Shown: piece after piece, positions 8,170 to 17,153 of the stretch | Layout: each line of letters begins with the position of its first letter | Numbering within the stretch: the first letter of the stretch is position 1 | Assembly (NCBI GenBank): GCA_963677445.2 | Contig: CAXXGF010000067.1 | Span: forward strand, 24,737-88,736 | Direction: 5' to 3' | Source: G963677445 sp963677445 | GTDB lineage: Bacteria; Bacteroidota; Ignavibacteria; Ignavibacteriales; Melioribacteraceae | Length of the DNA stretch: 64,000 bases | Notes under the pieces: generated by a model | Database searches by the model: none | What the model was told of the DNA's origin: nothing | What the model saw: only the letters and a program-made list of their open reading frames with translations | Made by a program: the position numbers and the translations under genes

Positions 8170-9615
8170 TTAACCAACGCTGCCTTCGAGGCTTACTTCA
8201 AGCAGCTTCTGCGCTTCAACGGCAAACTCCATCGGGAGCACATTAAAGACTTCCTTGCAGAATCCGTTAACGATCATATTAACCGCGTCTTCGGTGTCAA
8301 TGCCCCGCTGGTTCAGATAAAATATCTGGTCTTCCCCTACCTTTGAGGTAGTGGCTTCATGCTCAACCTGCGCGCTTATATTATCAACTTCAATATAAGG
8401 GAAGGTATGGGCGCCGCATTTATCACCCATCAGCATGGAATCACACTGTGAAAAGTTTCTCGCTCCGGTAGCATTTTTACCAACTTTCACCAGACCTCTA
8501 TAGGAGTTGTCACTTTTACCCGCGGAAATACCTTTTGATATAATTGTGCTCTTGGTGTTTTTACCCAGATGCACCATCTTCGTGCCTGTATCAGCCTGCT
8601 GGAAATTATTGGTAACCGCGATGGAATAAAACTCACCAACCGAGTTGTCTCCCTGTAAAATGCAGCCGGGGTATTTCCATGTAACGGCCGATCCGGTCTC
8701 AACCTGCGTCCATGATATTTTGGAATTTTTTCCTTTGCAGATTCCCCGCTTGGTAACAAAGTTATAGATTCCTCCTTTGCCTTCCTTATCACCGGGGAAC
8801 CAGTTCTGCACGGTGGAATATTTTATTTCGGCGTCATCAAGAGTTACAAGCTCTACAACCGCAGCGTGAAGCTGGTTTGTGTCACGCATCGGCGCGGTGC
8901 ATCCTTCAAGGTAACTGACATAACTGTTTTCTTCAGCCACTATAAGTGTGCGCTCAAACTGTCCGATATCCTGCGCGTTTATCCTGAAATAGGTGGAAAG
9001 CTCCATCGGGCATCTGACCCCTTTGGGGATATATACAAATGAACCGTCGCTGAAAACAGCCGCGTTAAGGGCCGCGAAATAATTATCTGTAGCCGGCACA
9101 ACCGACCCGAGGTATTTTTTCACCAGGTCGGGATGATCTTTTACTGCCTCCGAAATAGAAGAGAAAATTATTCCCTTTTCTTTGAGGGTTTCCTTATATG
9201 TTGTGGCTACAGAAACAGAGTCAAATACAGCGTCAACCGCTACTCCAGCCAGCCTTTTCTGCTCTTCCAGCGGAATACCCAGCTTCTCGAATGTTTTAAT
9301 GAGTTCCGGGTCAACCTCATCCATACTCTTCAGCTCCTCCTTTTTTTTCGGAGCGGAATAATAACGTATATCCTGGTAATCTATTTTCGGGTATTTCACC
9401 TTCGGCCAGTCTGGCTCTTCCATTGTAAGCCAGTGACGGTATGCTTTAAGTCTCCATTCAGTCATCCATTCCGGTTCCTCTTTCTTCGCCGAAATGAATT
9501 TTATTATATCTTCATTTAATCCTTTAGGCGCTTCATCAGCTTCTATATCGGTAACAAAACCCCACTTATATTCCGAATTTGTGAGGTCCTCAACAACTTT
9601 CATGTTGTCGCTCAT
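8170..9615 (-). CDS. sufB: Fe-S cluster assembly scaffold protein SufB
   Basis: A 481-residue SufB, normal length. Landmarks are PKGVRCPMELSTYFRI, SYLEGCTAPMRD, NFSQCDSMLMGDKCGAHTFP and EHEATTSKVGEDQIFYLNQRG, including the cysteine and acidic residue used for cluster building. It is the first gene of the suf operon. The start at 9615 (MSDNMKVV) is preceded by GAAGGAGAC; the longer open frame to 9675 runs through the probable promoter and lacks a ribosome site, so I reject it. The palindrome 40-65 bases upstream of the start may be a control site. Confidence 0.97.
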   Translation of the reverse strand: MSDNMKVVEDLTNSEYKWGFVTDIEADEAPKGLNEDIIKFISAKKEEPEWMTEWRLKAYRHWLTMEEPDWPKVKYPKIDYQDIRYYSAPKKKEELKSMDEVDPELIKTFEKLGIPLEEQKRLAGVAVDAVFDSVSVATTYKETLKEKGIIFSSISEAVKDHPDLVKKYLGSVVPATDNYFAALNAAVFSDGSFVYIPKGVRCPMELSTYFRINAQDIGQFERTLIVAEENSYVSYLEGCTAPMRDTNQLHAAVVELVTLDDAEIKYSTVQNWFPGDKEGKGGIYNFVTKRGICKGKNSKISWTQVETGSAVTWKYPGCILQGDNSVGEFYSIAVTNNFQQADTGTKMVHLGKNTKSTIISKGISAGKSDNSYRGLVKVGKNATGARNFSQCDSMLMGDKCGAHTFPYIEVDNISAQVEHEATTSKVGEDQIFYLNQRGIDTEDAVNMIVNGFCKEVFNVLPMEFAVEAQKLLEVSLEGSVG

Positions 9616-9655
9616 TTTGTCTCCTTCTAATAAAAAATGAACTCGAAAACTACCC

Positions 9656-9679
9656 ATACCTGACAAAAAAGTCAAGATT
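9656..9679. promoter_or_regulatory. Candidate Rrf2/IscR-like operator before sufB
   Basis: The sequence reads ATACCTGAC, six A residues, then GTCAAGATT: an imperfect palindrome with TGAC/GTCA arms. It resembles the ATA-nn-TGAC...GTC layout of type 1 IscR sites but has a centre one base shorter. It lies 40-65 bases ahead of the sufB start, a typical operator position. The operon itself encodes an Rrf2-family regulator. Assignment is inference from symmetry and position. Confidence 0.4.
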
Positions 9680-9945
9680 CGGGCAGATATAAAAATACAC
9701 TCACAAAACTAAACCAAGATAAAGTAAAAACAGTTCCGGGAAGGAGGAGAGAATTAAGAATTGGGAATTAGGAATTATTTTCACCCGGGGGAATAAATAT
9801 CCAGGATGCGGAAAGAGGGCTTTGACTCTGCTGGTTTCGGCTCCGCTCAGCCACCGGGAGATTCCACAGTTGCCTGAGCGGAGTCGAGGGCAACACCCCC
9901 GCTAATCAGCTTCCAAATTCATCATTCACCATTCATAATTCACAA
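9680..9945. repeat. Spacer with an inverted TGAGCGGAGTC repeat
   Basis: No gene is seen. A pair of inverted arms lies at 9832-9855 (GTTTCGGCTCCGCTCAGCCA) and 9869-9892 (GCCTGAGCGGAGTCGAGGGC). The same unit recurs at 25591-25640, so it is a dispersed repeat. To either side are AATTAAGAATTGGGAATTAG and ATTCATCATTCACCATTCA tracts, low-complexity spacers that also occur at 34831-34867 and 61852-61885. Confidence 0.6.
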
Positions 9946-10296
9946 TTATCTAACGATTCTCATATTCATCGGGTAACGATATCTTATGCCGTCATTGGCT
10001 TTTATTCCGGCAACGATAACCAGGATCAGATCAAGGAAAAAGAGAAGAACCAGCAGAGGGATTCCAATCAGCAGTACGATAAGAAATGCCGAAATTGCCA
10101 GGTAAATTGTAATTGAAATCTGGAAATTAAGCGCCTCTTTACCCTGGTCATTTACAAAAGCCGATTCATCCTTTTTAATAAGCCACACAACAAGGGGACC
10201 AAGAATATTTCCGAATGGAATAAAAAATCCCGCGAAAGCGGAAAAATGGGCAAAAAGTCCCCAGGTTCTTTCCTCTTTGTTCAATACTTCCTGCAT
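9946..10296 (-). CDS. DUF4870-domain membrane protein
   Basis: A 116-residue protein with the DUF4870 pattern RTWGLFAHFSAFAGFFIPFG, then LGPLVVWLIKKDESAFVNDQ and GKEALNFQISITIY, ending in two joined hydrophobic helices and a charged tail. The family resembles Tic20 by fold prediction and has no known role. It ends a three-gene minus-strand row after the SDR gene (16 bases apart). Confidence 0.88.
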   Translation of the reverse strand: MQEVLNKEERTWGLFAHFSAFAGFFIPFGNILGPLVVWLIKKDESAFVNDQGKEALNFQISITIYLAISAFLIVLLIGIPLLVLLFFLDLILVIVAGIKANDGIRYRYPMNMRIVR

Positions 10297-10312
10297 AAAT
10301 TTTCCTTAATTT

Positions 10313-11014
10313 TTACCATGGAATCTCCTCTTTATCGCTGAACATTTTACCCGACTCATTTCCTGCGCCGCCATCGGCGAGCCATACAATTGTTTCGGCT
10401 CCCTGCTGAATGGTTCTCGGCGCGCCCGGTCCTCCCATCGCGGTTTTAACCCATCCGGGGCAAACAGAATTAACCTGAATATTAAATTCCGATATCTCAG
10501 CCGAAAGCATTTTGGTAAGGGCATTCAGAGCCGCTTTTGATACTCTGTAGCCGGGATTATTGCCGAACATGCTGCAAAGCTGTCCCATACGGCTGGATAC
10601 ATTTATTATCCTGCCCGACATATTGCTTTTCATCATCGGTAAAAAGGCCTGTATCATCCGGTATGCTCCATAAAAATTTGTTTCCAGAGTCTTCTGAATC
10701 AAAAACATATCTCCATGCTCTGCCGAGATGTTTTTATCGAGAAACACCCCCGCGTTATTTATTAAGACGTCCAGTTTTCTGAAACGTTCCTTAACAAACT
10801 CAGCCGCCGATTGAACTGATTCTTTGTTGGTTACATCCAAAGCTCTGGCAAATATCCTTTCCCTGCAGCCCGGAAGATTTTCACACGCGTCTGTAGCTTT
10901 ATTTATATCTCTCGCTGTCAGAATTACCGTATATTCTTTCAAAACAAGCTGGCGGGCAACCTCAAAACCAAGTCCCCGGCTGGCTCCGGTTATCAATACT
11001 ACTTTATCACTCAT
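10313..11014 (-). CDS. Short-chain dehydrogenase/reductase (SDR)
   Basis: A 233-residue classical SDR with a Rossmann fold. The cofactor motif is TGASRGLG (residues 9-16), NNAG is at 86-89 and the catalytic Tyr-Lys pair is Y156 and K160 in YRVSK, with serines 140-141 ahead of it. The arginine after the glycine motif and TARD suggest NADPH preference. The C-terminal part, GWVKTAMGGPGAPRTIQQGA followed by ETIVWLA, resembles carbonyl reductases that reduce aldehydes or ketones of unknown identity. Its start overlaps the end of the MATE gene by four bases, so they are coupled. Confidence 0.9.
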   Translation of the reverse strand: MSDKVVLITGASRGLGFEVARQLVLKEYTVILTARDINKATDACENLPGCRERIFARALDVTNKESVQSAAEFVKERFRKLDVLINNAGVFLDKNISAEHGDMFLIQKTLETNFYGAYRMIQAFLPMMKSNMSGRIINVSSRMGQLCSMFGNNPGYRVSKAALNALTKMLSAEISEFNIQVNSVCPGWVKTAMGGPGAPRTIQQGAETIVWLADGGAGNESGKMFSDKEEIPW

Positions 11015-12324
11015 GATGATTCTCCTGCTGTTTTAAGAATAATATGTTTTTTATACATAATAGTCAAGGTAGCCCCTCTGGCGATCATAAAGAGATAAAT
11101 TGCCAGCCAGAGCCCGTCATTAAATATTAAAGGTTTCAGCAAATAATATGCCGGAAGAAAAATAAACAGCACACTTATTATCATCGAATTTCTAAGCGCT
11201 TTTGTTGAGGTCGCCCCGATATATATTCCATCCCATATAAAACAGACCGAATTTACCACGGGAGAAAGAATTATCCATATCATATATTCGTAACATAAAG
11301 CTATAACATCCCGCTTATCTGTAAATAAATTTAACAAAGGAGTTTCAAAGAGGTAATAAACGGCTGTAAAAATTACCGATATTGCTATTCCCCACAGAAA
11401 AACACCCCTTATCACCTTTTTCAAATTATTTAGATCAGAGGCTCCGGTATACCTTCCGGTCAGACTTTCGGCAGCAAAAGCGAAACCATCGACCCCATAA
11501 GCGATAAGCAGCCATAATTGCATCAGTATTGAATTGGCGGCGAGTAAATCCTCCCCGAAACCGGCAGATTTAGCGGTAAAAAACGTCAGCGCGAAAATCA
11601 GCAGCAGGGTGCGGATAAATATATCACTGTTTACGCTGAAAAAGCGCCTGAGTTTATCAATCCGGAAAATTTCTTTAATCCTGAGAAGGGGAAGAAAAGA
11701 GCTGTAATTCCGAAAGAAAAGAAAAATCGCGAGTAATAACCCTGAATACTGTGCCGCGACAGTGCCATAAGCCACCCCTTCAGATTTATAACCAAAGCCG
11801 TAAATGAGAGTAACGTTAAAAATTATATTAGCCCCGTTTACAAAAAGCGCGAGATATAATGGAACCCGCGCGTTCTGCATCCCGAGGAACCATCCGTGAA
11901 ATGCGTATAAAGACAGTGTTGCCGGCGCAGCCCAGATACGTATATAAAAATATTGAAGCGCCAGCTCTTTTACCTCCTCAGTCGGAGAGATAAGCTGAAA
12001 ACTTATCCAGGCTATCACCTCCTGAAACAGAATAAATACCAGGGCCATAAAAAGCGCGGTTGTAATCGATCTCCCCAGGGTGTGGATAATACCGTTATCA
12101 TCCTTCTTGCCGTAATATTGGGCTGTAATACCGGTAGTGCCCATCCGGAGGAATCCGAGCCCGAGGTACAAAAAATTAAATATCGCCGAACCGACAGCTA
12201 TCGCCCCGAGATAACTCACCTTCTCAAGATGCCCTACAACAATAGTATCCACGGAACTGAGAAGGGGCACAGATAAATTGCTGAGTATATTTGGAATCGC
12301 GAGACGAAGTATTTTTTTATTCAA
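11011..12324 (-). CDS. MATE-family efflux transporter (DinF-like)
   Basis: A 437-residue inner-membrane protein with about twelve hydrophobic helices in two similar halves, starting MNKKILRLAIPNILSNLSVP, then LLSSVDTIVVGHLEK, the usual MATE first helix. MATE proteins expel organic cations or drugs using a Na+ or H+ gradient; the absence of charged residues in many helices and the sequence style place it near DinF. Substrate is unknown. It is the first gene of the row MATE-SDR-DUF4870. Confidence 0.93.
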   Translation of the reverse strand: MNKKILRLAIPNILSNLSVPLLSSVDTIVVGHLEKVSYLGAIAVGSAIFNFLYLGLGFLRMGTTGITAQYYGKKDDNGIIHTLGRSITTALFMALVFILFQEVIAWISFQLISPTEEVKELALQYFYIRIWAAPATLSLYAFHGWFLGMQNARVPLYLALFVNGANIIFNVTLIYGFGYKSEGVAYGTVAAQYSGLLLAIFLFFRNYSSFLPLLRIKEIFRIDKLRRFFSVNSDIFIRTLLLIFALTFFTAKSAGFGEDLLAANSILMQLWLLIAYGVDGFAFAAESLTGRYTGASDLNNLKKVIRGVFLWGIAISVIFTAVYYLFETPLLNLFTDKRDVIALCYEYMIWIILSPVVNSVCFIWDGIYIGATSTKALRNSMIISVLFIFLPAYYLLKPLIFNDGLWLAIYLFMIARGATLTIMYKKHIILKTAGESS

Positions 12325-12404
12325 TGATTTTCCGGCAATAGCAAAGAATTTATTCCGGAAATATGCTGAATCATCCCCTCATAAACAACCGTAAATAGTT
12401 AGGT

Positions 12405-12432
12405 GTAGAGACAAGGCATGCCTTGTCTCTAC
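12405..12432. repeat. 28-bp perfect palindrome GTAGAGACAAGG, copy 1
   Basis: The half-site is GTAGAGACAAGGCA followed by its exact reverse complement. Further copies lie at 22621-22648, 22963-22990 and 39490-39517. All four are between genes. The repeat could form a strong hairpin; it lacks a T-run, so a terminator role is not evident. It lies between the DUF2892 gene and the MATE gene. Confidence 0.85.
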
Positions 12433-12443
12433 AAAACAATATT

Positions 12444-12641
12444 CTAATTTTCCGTCGTTTTTGTCCGGCAGGTTGAAAGGCCGCAAGGCACGTAGGCCGG
12501 GCACCAGCGCATAAAAGCTGTAAACAAAGGCACAACTCCGATAGCCCCCCACCAGCTTTCAAAATATATTCCCAATCCTATCGCGACCAGACCAACAACA
12601 ATCCTGAATATTCTGTCGATATTTCCAACGTTATTTTTCAT
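12444..12641 (-). CDS. DUF2892 (YgaP-type transmembrane) protein
   Basis: A 65-residue protein from the start MKNNVGNIDRIFRIVVGLV, which has a GGAGA motif upstream; the longer frame to 12734 is rejected because its extension is not family-like. The pattern MKxNVGxxDRxxRxxxGxxL, then two membrane helices and FTAFMRWCPAYVPCGLSTC, is the DUF2892 consensus. In YgaP the same domain anchors a rhodanese; here it stands alone. The paired cysteines near the C-terminus are conserved in the family. Function unknown. Confidence 0.88.
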   Translation of the reverse strand: MKNNVGNIDRIFRIVVGLVAIGLGIYFESWWGAIGVVPLFTAFMRWCPAYVPCGLSTCRTKTTEN

Positions 12642-12936
12642 TTTTTTTCTCCAATGAAATATTTTATAATTCTTTTTAAGACAACTCGCGAAATCCGCAA
12701 ATCGCACCATATATCTCATTAAACAATCAATCACCCCGATAAGTGCATTTTTTCACACAATCTATTCTGATTACGCCTTTCGGATTATTTCGTTGATGCC
12801 TTTGTCGATAATTCCTACATTATTTTCATTTCTGTTTCTTAAGGAGTATTATATTTTTTGAGAAATAATGACGTATTCATCCAAAAATATATAACAAAAT
12901 TCCAGAAATAACCTTAATTATAATGTAACAAAGCTG

Positions 12937-14055
12937 TTAAAAAATATTTCGTTTATCGAGATGATTTTTGTTAAACTCTCTTATAATAAAAGCTACTGCG
13001 GAACCAAAAATTATTAAATGAACAATGATTAAAATCCACACTACAGAATGATTTAAATAGTAGCTTTCATATATTACTATTAATGGTAAAATTAGAATTA
13101 CCACAAGCATTTCAAGTAACCTTAACCAGAAGGCCAATTTTTTTGATATCCCTAAATACAAGAGTATATCTATTAATGTTTGAATATTATTTTCAAGATC
13201 ATAATTCTTGAATCTATTTCGCAAATATCTGATTACAAAATTTAATAAGCAAATAACAGTAAATACATGAATCATTGTTAATATTATAGGGACCAATTGA
13301 ATGAAATTCAATCCAAATCCTTCGTCAAAATACTCAAGTTTAATAAAATTTTTTTTATCAAGAACCTCCAATTCTTTTTGTTTTCTTTCTAAACTATTTA
13401 ATAAAGTATCTATTTTGGAATATTTTAATTCCGGGAGTATAGGTATTTTCCTTTTTTCCAAATAAGTATATAGCCAGACCTCTCCAATATTTTGCTCTAG
13501 CAAATTATATTGAAATTCATTTAATTTATTTTTAATTATTGTACGGTAATTATCCTTTGCCACCACCTCTGGGTATGCACCTAAAGAATCAACTTTATAC
13601 TTTCTGTAAACTTGGTTAAATATATGCGAAAGAGAATCCAAATAAATCTGTTTAAGCTCAATAAAGCGTACTGTATCAATATCAGAAGCAGTTAACAAAT
13701 TGCCGGAGAGTTTGTCAAATCTATCAGCATATCGATTTTTATCACTTAATGTTAGTGGAAAGGAATAAATCAATTGAAAACGTATTTTATCATTACATTG
13801 TTTAATTTTACTACTTGTCATATGAAATGATTTATCACTTTTTAAATTATGAATGAATTCAATTTTCGATTCAATTAAATCTTTGTCTTTAAAATCAAGT
13901 ATCGTTTTTTGTGAGCGGAGTACAATTAGTAGCAAAAGGATTATTAACAATTCCCATCTTAAAGATTTGTGATACTTCGCATGGGCCAACTTTATACCAA
14001 GGATTGTCTTTTCATGATCATGTATAATCCTTTTTTTTCGAAGTTTTAGTCTCAT
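12937..14055 (-). CDS. Unknown AT-rich membrane protein
   Basis: A 372-residue protein I do not recognise. One hydrophobic helix lies near residues 34-48, then a polar, lysine-rich domain of about 200 residues, then three to four helices between about 250 and 362. The central domain would lie outside the cytoplasm if the positive N-terminus is inside. An ATG at 14055 with GGGGTGAG upstream is the likely start; a TTG one codon earlier is possible. Base composition is visibly more AT-rich than the neighbouring metabolic genes, and flanking spacers are also AT-rich, which suggests separate acquisition. Confidence 0.65.
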   Translation of the reverse strand: MRLKLRKKRIIHDHEKTILGIKLAHAKYHKSLRWELLIILLLLIVLRSQKTILDFKDKDLIESKIEFIHNLKSDKSFHMTSSKIKQCNDKIRFQLIYSFPLTLSDKNRYADRFDKLSGNLLTASDIDTVRFIELKQIYLDSLSHIFNQVYRKYKVDSLGAYPEVVAKDNYRTIIKNKLNEFQYNLLEQNIGEVWLYTYLEKRKIPILPELKYSKIDTLLNSLERKQKELEVLDKKNFIKLEYFDEGFGLNFIQLVPIILTMIHVFTVICLLNFVIRYLRNRFKNYDLENNIQTLIDILLYLGISKKLAFWLRLLEMLVVILILPLIVIYESYYLNHSVVWILIIVHLIIFGSAVAFIIREFNKNHLDKRNIF

Positions 14056-14337
14056 CAATTGCTCACCCCATTTCTATTACAAATACTAGCCAAAGTACAT
14101 TTTATTTATTATAAGTGCACAAAATTAAATACAATACAAATATTTCTCAAATATTTGCTACTAATTAAGCTGATATTTTTTAAGCCCAGTAAAGTAGGAG
14201 AACATAAAATTAAACTTAGAACTATTAGCTGATAAAATGAAAATTTGTATTTTTGCTAAAATTTAAGAAGAATAAAACCTCATGGATTCTGTCTAAGTGA
14301 CATATACAGATACATCTCAAATAATCGCAAAAACAAT

Positions 14338-14643
14338 TTAATATAATTTGACTCCACTTTTTATTACTTCCGAGGCCAAAGGACTGGACTGATTAAAATC
14401 AGATTCTAAAAAAGGATGAGGCTCAATCATCAATTCATCATTATCGCGCAATTGCATCAACTCAATCCTTCTGTTAAAGATATCATCAATCTCCTTAAAG
14501 ATTATTGCCAAGTCGATATCACTGTCATTAGTATGATTTCCTTTTGCATAAGAACCGAAAAGAAAAACATTATCAATGATATACCTTTCACTAATATGAC
14601 CAATATATCGTTTCGCGATTTTTATCGCCTCTTCTTTATCCAT
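14338..14643 (-). CDS. MNT-type nucleotidyltransferase (MntA-like)
   Basis: A 101-residue minimal nucleotidyltransferase. The signature GSYAKGNHTNDSDIDLAIIF gives G30-S31 and the metal-binding pair D42 and D44. Such proteins are usually antitoxins that modify a HEPN toxin encoded next door. No HEPN gene adjoins it here: the 5'-nucleotidase gene ends 17 bases upstream and a bare spacer follows. It is therefore an orphan, either a leftover of a HEPN-MNT pair or a solitary transferase. Confidence 0.82.
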   Translation of the reverse strand: MDKEEAIKIAKRYIGHISERYIIDNVFLFGSYAKGNHTNDSDIDLAIIFKEIDDIFNRRIELMQLRDNDELMIEPHPFLESDFNQSSPLASEVIKSGVKLY

Positions 14644-14660
14644 TTTTTAATTGTTAATTG

Positions 14661-16358
14661 TCATTTGCCGAATAATATCTTATAATCAGTTTCTTTCCCT
14701 TTCTCATAAAAATTTTCCGGAATAATTTTCCAGTTATTATTTACCGAGGGTTTTACTGATTTCATTTTTTTTATCTGCTCCATGATAAGATAACGCAGGT
14801 CCATTTCTGAGGAAGATAATATCCTCGCGGAAAGTTCATCCGGGTTAATTTCCGCCCCTTTCGTCAGGTGTCCTCCACCGCCGCTTCCGCGGTAAGAGTT
14901 GACAGCCACCCTGTAAATGCTTTCCGGTTCGAATGGCTCCCCGTTTCCCACAGTGGTTATCTCCACTCTGTCTCCATCAGGTTTGCTTAAATCAACAGTG
15001 TAATTAATTCCTTCAGCCGATTCAAAATTATAATAGGCGTTTTGCAGGCGGCCCTTTTCAACGTCACGGAATTTAAGCATGTGCGTTGAAGTACTGTTCA
15101 TGGTTTCAAACCACAATCCGGCGGCGTATTCCAGAGCGCCATCTATTTCCGCTCCGCTGAGATTCATGGTATATATCATATTTTCATAACGGTAAAGTTT
15201 GAACATATCCCCCACTGCAACCGGCCCGCCGAGCGACACATTAAATGAAAGAGGAGCGGCAAATGAAATTTCAGCTCCGGTGATATTAAGCTGGAATGTA
15301 TGCACAAGGTCCATAAACTTCGAATCACCGAAAAATGACTGAGATGACCAGACCGTATCCGCAATTTCTCCCAGCGGTTCCGAAACATAGTGTTTTACAG
15401 CCTCAATTTCCGGCGCGAATTTTTCCATATATCCGGGGTGGGGTTCATAATCCTTCATCTCTTTCATATCCCCCGTGATACTTTCAACTTTGCCATCCAT
15501 GAATTTAACCTCCGCCACAGCCGCGTTTTGACCCCTGCTGCCGGCGCCAAGAATAAGGACTTTTTTGCCTGTCGGTCCCTCGACAAGTTTATTCCACAAC
15601 CTGTGGTCATGACCGATAAAAATAATATCAAACCCGGGTACTTTCTCAGCAACAATCAGTGACGCGTTTTCATTTTTCTCTTCATCGTAACTTCCGCCCC
15701 CATAAGTGTAATCTCCTCCGGCATGGAAGAGTCCGACCATCAGGTCAGGCTTTTCTTTTTCCAGAATTTCCGGTATCCATTTTTCCGCGGTTTTAACCAT
15801 ATCATCAAAATACATTCCCTTCCAGAGATATTCCGGCAGCCATTTGGGTATAGCGGGAGTAATGAGTCCCAGAACCGCTATTTTAACTCCCCCTTTTTCT
15901 ATTATTGTATATGTTTTGAAATAAGGTTTTCCCGTTTCTATGTCAATCGCGTTCGCGGCCAGCCAGGGAAAATTTATCTCACTGTCAAACTTGTCATATA
16001 CATCATGCCCCGCTTCGATATCATGATTTCCCACCGTAGCCGCGTCATATTTCATATAGTTCATTATTTCGGCCCAGATGTGCTTCCGCTCCTTATCGAT
16101 AAAATTATAATAATAAACGAATGGATTCCCCTGGAGTATATCCCCGTTATCCAGTAGAATAACCTCCCCCGCTTCCCGCTGCTTTTCGACATAAGAATGA
16201 ACGGCAGCCAGCGAGCCTTCATAAGGTTCGTTATTCAGGAAATCCCACGGGATGGCGTGACCATGCACATCGGTGGTTTCTATTATTTTAATTGTTTTCT
16301 GCTGTGAGAAAAGTGATATGGCAGAAAAAACTAATAGCAGGGAAATGATCTTTTTCAT
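14661..16358 (-). CDS. Secreted 5'-nucleotidase / 2',3'-cyclic phosphodiesterase family protein
   Basis: A 565-residue two-domain enzyme with a signal peptide (MKKIISLLLVFSAISLFS). The N-terminal metallophosphoesterase domain shows the metal-binding blocks TTDVHGH, LLDNGDILQG, TVGNHDIEAG, GLFHAGGDYT and FIGHDHR. The C-terminal 5'-nucleotidase domain (about residues 320-520) binds the substrate and ends with RVAVNSYRGSGGGGH. It probably acts in the periplasm to remove phosphate from nucleotides or cyclic nucleotides for salvage. UshA and CpdB types cannot be separated by eye. Adenosine deaminase is encoded nearby, which fits purine salvage. Confidence 0.92.
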   Translation of the reverse strand: MKKIISLLLVFSAISLFSQQKTIKIIETTDVHGHAIPWDFLNNEPYEGSLAAVHSYVEKQREAGEVILLDNGDILQGNPFVYYYNFIDKERKHIWAEIMNYMKYDAATVGNHDIEAGHDVYDKFDSEINFPWLAANAIDIETGKPYFKTYTIIEKGGVKIAVLGLITPAIPKWLPEYLWKGMYFDDMVKTAEKWIPEILEKEKPDLMVGLFHAGGDYTYGGGSYDEEKNENASLIVAEKVPGFDIIFIGHDHRLWNKLVEGPTGKKVLILGAGSRGQNAAVAEVKFMDGKVESITGDMKEMKDYEPHPGYMEKFAPEIEAVKHYVSEPLGEIADTVWSSQSFFGDSKFMDLVHTFQLNITGAEISFAAPLSFNVSLGGPVAVGDMFKLYRYENMIYTMNLSGAEIDGALEYAAGLWFETMNSTSTHMLKFRDVEKGRLQNAYYNFESAEGINYTVDLSKPDGDRVEITTVGNGEPFEPESIYRVAVNSYRGSGGGGHLTKGAEINPDELSARILSSSEMDLRYLIMEQIKKMKSVKPSVNNNWKIIPENFYEKGKETDYKILFGK

Positions 16359-16683
16359 AGCGGACCTGATCCGGATTTATTGGATAAATATTTTTCATTT
16401 CTGTTTTAATGAGAATATATTTATGGCAAAAATAATTCACAATTTATTCAAAGGCGCATACAATATCCAAATTTCATGGAAAAATAATTTACGGCATCGC
16501 TCTCTTCAATAAAATTTTCATGATTTTTATTGCGCGTAATAAATGATAATTATTTAAATTTGATTAATTTTGAATGGCTGGCGCAGATTCATCAAAACGC
16601 TGAGCGTTAATTTATTCATCCTGAAATATCGCCGCGAGCGAACCGGTACTCGTTCACGTATCCGAAAGAAAGATTATTACATA

Positions 16684-16988
16684 AGAAGTAAATTTCTACG
16701 CCAAATGACAAGAAATTTTCCCTGTAAAAGAATCCCGAATGAGATTCAATATTGATAGCCACGGGCGGCAACCGAAGAGAGCTGCCCGGGGGTTAAGAGA
16801 AAAACAGGCAAAGGACCGTGAATGGGTCGAATATAACTCTCATCTACAGATAAAATAATATACTTCAGTTATTATTTTATCTGGGTTGTTAATATTCGAC
16901 GCCTTCAGCGTCGCGGCTGGTGAACGTGTGATAAAACCACCGGATTGTATCCGGGGCTATTCATATTCGACTCCATTCGGAGTCGCTT
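16684..16988 (+). repeat. Composite hairpin-chain repeat, copy 1
   Basis: About 300 bases made of successive hairpins, repeated in inverse orientation at about 61335-61636. Clear stems include CGACGC/GCGTCG (16898-16913), CCGGAT/ATCCGG (16940-16954) and CGACTCC/GGAGTCG (16968-16985); weaker ones lie at 16731-16746, 16762-16791 and 16814-16828. The two copies agree in nearly all stems and spacers. Open frames here, such as the one reading IFDAFSVAAGERVIKPP, are by-products of the repeat. The rest of the 16359-17153 spacer is AT-rich with no gene seen. Confidence 0.75.
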
Positions 16989-17153
16989 ATATTTACATTT
17001 CCTGGTTCCGGCTCTGCCAGCTTAGGTATATGAACATTCGAAACCTGAGGCAGCATCTTTTATGGCAGCGACCACCGGGTCTGCTGTCTTCTGTGAAATT
17101 ACCGAATAAATACTTTCGATCATTTTTTCATAAAAAATATAGAGGAATAAAAA

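Noticed and set aside
9616..9675. Longer N-terminus for SufB (start MTFLSGMG)
   Set aside because: It covers the promoter-like region and palindrome and lacks a ribosome site, while the ATG at 9615 has GAAGGAG and the family start.
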